In this document: positions 63,862-64,000 of the stretch, in pieces
How positions within the stretch are numbered: position 1 is the stretch's first letter
Layout: each line of letters begins with the position of its first letter
From: Epiperipatus broadwayi
Taxonomy: Eukaryota; Onychophora; Udeonychophora; Euonychophora; Peripatidae
Length of the DNA: 64,000 nucleotides
Direction: 5' to 3'
Assembly (NCBI GenBank): GCA_028023455.1
Contig: JAQFVV010000279.1
Span: 310,001 to 374,000 of the forward strand
The notes under the pieces: generated by a model
Databases searched by the model: none
Seen by the model: only the letters and a program-made list of their open reading frames with translations
What the model was told of the DNA's origin: nothing
Translations under genes and position numbers: made by a program

Positions 63862-64000
63862 TGATTTAAGTTATAATTTATTAAACCAAACACTTATTTT
63901 TTTTTACTTATCTATGCATGGATCAGCCTTCCTTATATACCTAATATATCTAAAAGGATGAAAACAATTTGTTCAAACAATTGTAATATTGGTTTTGATA
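63862..64000 (+). pseudogene. Penelope-like element, third family, plus-strand arm (cut by window end)
   Basis: The inverse of the preceding arm begins with TTATAATTTATTAAAC (63871-63886), the mirror of 63838-63853. It continues with a frame reading LPYIPNISKRMKTICSNNCN near 63930, the PLE thumb region before GIY-YIG. The rest lies beyond the window. Confidence 0.65.

Overview
The window reads as AT-rich (roughly a quarter to 30% G+C by eye) non-coding DNA from a metazoan, probably an invertebrate. The support is the mix of RTE-like non-LTR retrotransposons with (TGATGA)n tails, several families of Penelope-like elements (PLEs) with GIY-YIG endonuclease domains, a hAT-type MITE, tRNA-derived SINEs, and very long (TATC)n and (AT)n microsatellites. 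I cannot name a phylum. No host protein-coding gene can be called with confidence; nearly every coding remnant is transposon-derived and broken.

Layout. 0-2 kb: an RTE-like LINE on the minus strand with a long open RT frame. 2-11 kb: AT-rich spacer with palindromic MITE-like elements at 3.8, 9.1 and 10.2 kb. 11-15 kb: a cluster of repeats carrying hammerhead ribozyme motifs, one with an intact conserved core at 11.2 kb, plus a tRNA-like SINE and a short unrecognised coding-like stretch. 15.7-17.5 kb: a decayed LINE with endonuclease and RT parts. 21.4-28.4 kb: an LTR retrotransposon on the minus strand whose internal region holds only a broken gag; a head-to-head pair of PLE copies sits inside its left LTR. 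29.4-30.7 kb: a TA-flanked DNA transposon resembling Tigger/pogo ends. 31-36 kb: another SINE, two more hammerhead repeats and a LINE relic. 39.8-40.4 kb: facing (GATA)n and (ATCT)n tracts. 42-46 kb: two copies of an unclassified repeat, one carrying a 387-bp hAT MITE with a perfect 8-bp target duplication, and a Gag-like coiled-coil relic. 46.3-47.5 kb: a second PLE family. 47.7-49.9 kb: an LTR-like insertion. 51-54 kb: a strongly strand-asymmetric block without ORFs. 54.7-62 kb: small LINE, MITE and tandem-repeat pieces. 62.7-64 kb: a PLE fragment and a further PLE family forming a palindrome that runs off the window.

The most interesting signal is the hammerhead family. Six copies occur, always ordered minus-strand copy on the left and plus-strand copy on the right. 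In one case the pair lies in the arms of a palindromic element. The 3' ends of the PLE copies at 22.9, 24.9 and 63.0 kb carry a related three-stem motif, followed at nearly the same distance by the same downstream sequence. This suggests that the palindromic elements and the PLE terminal repeats share an origin.
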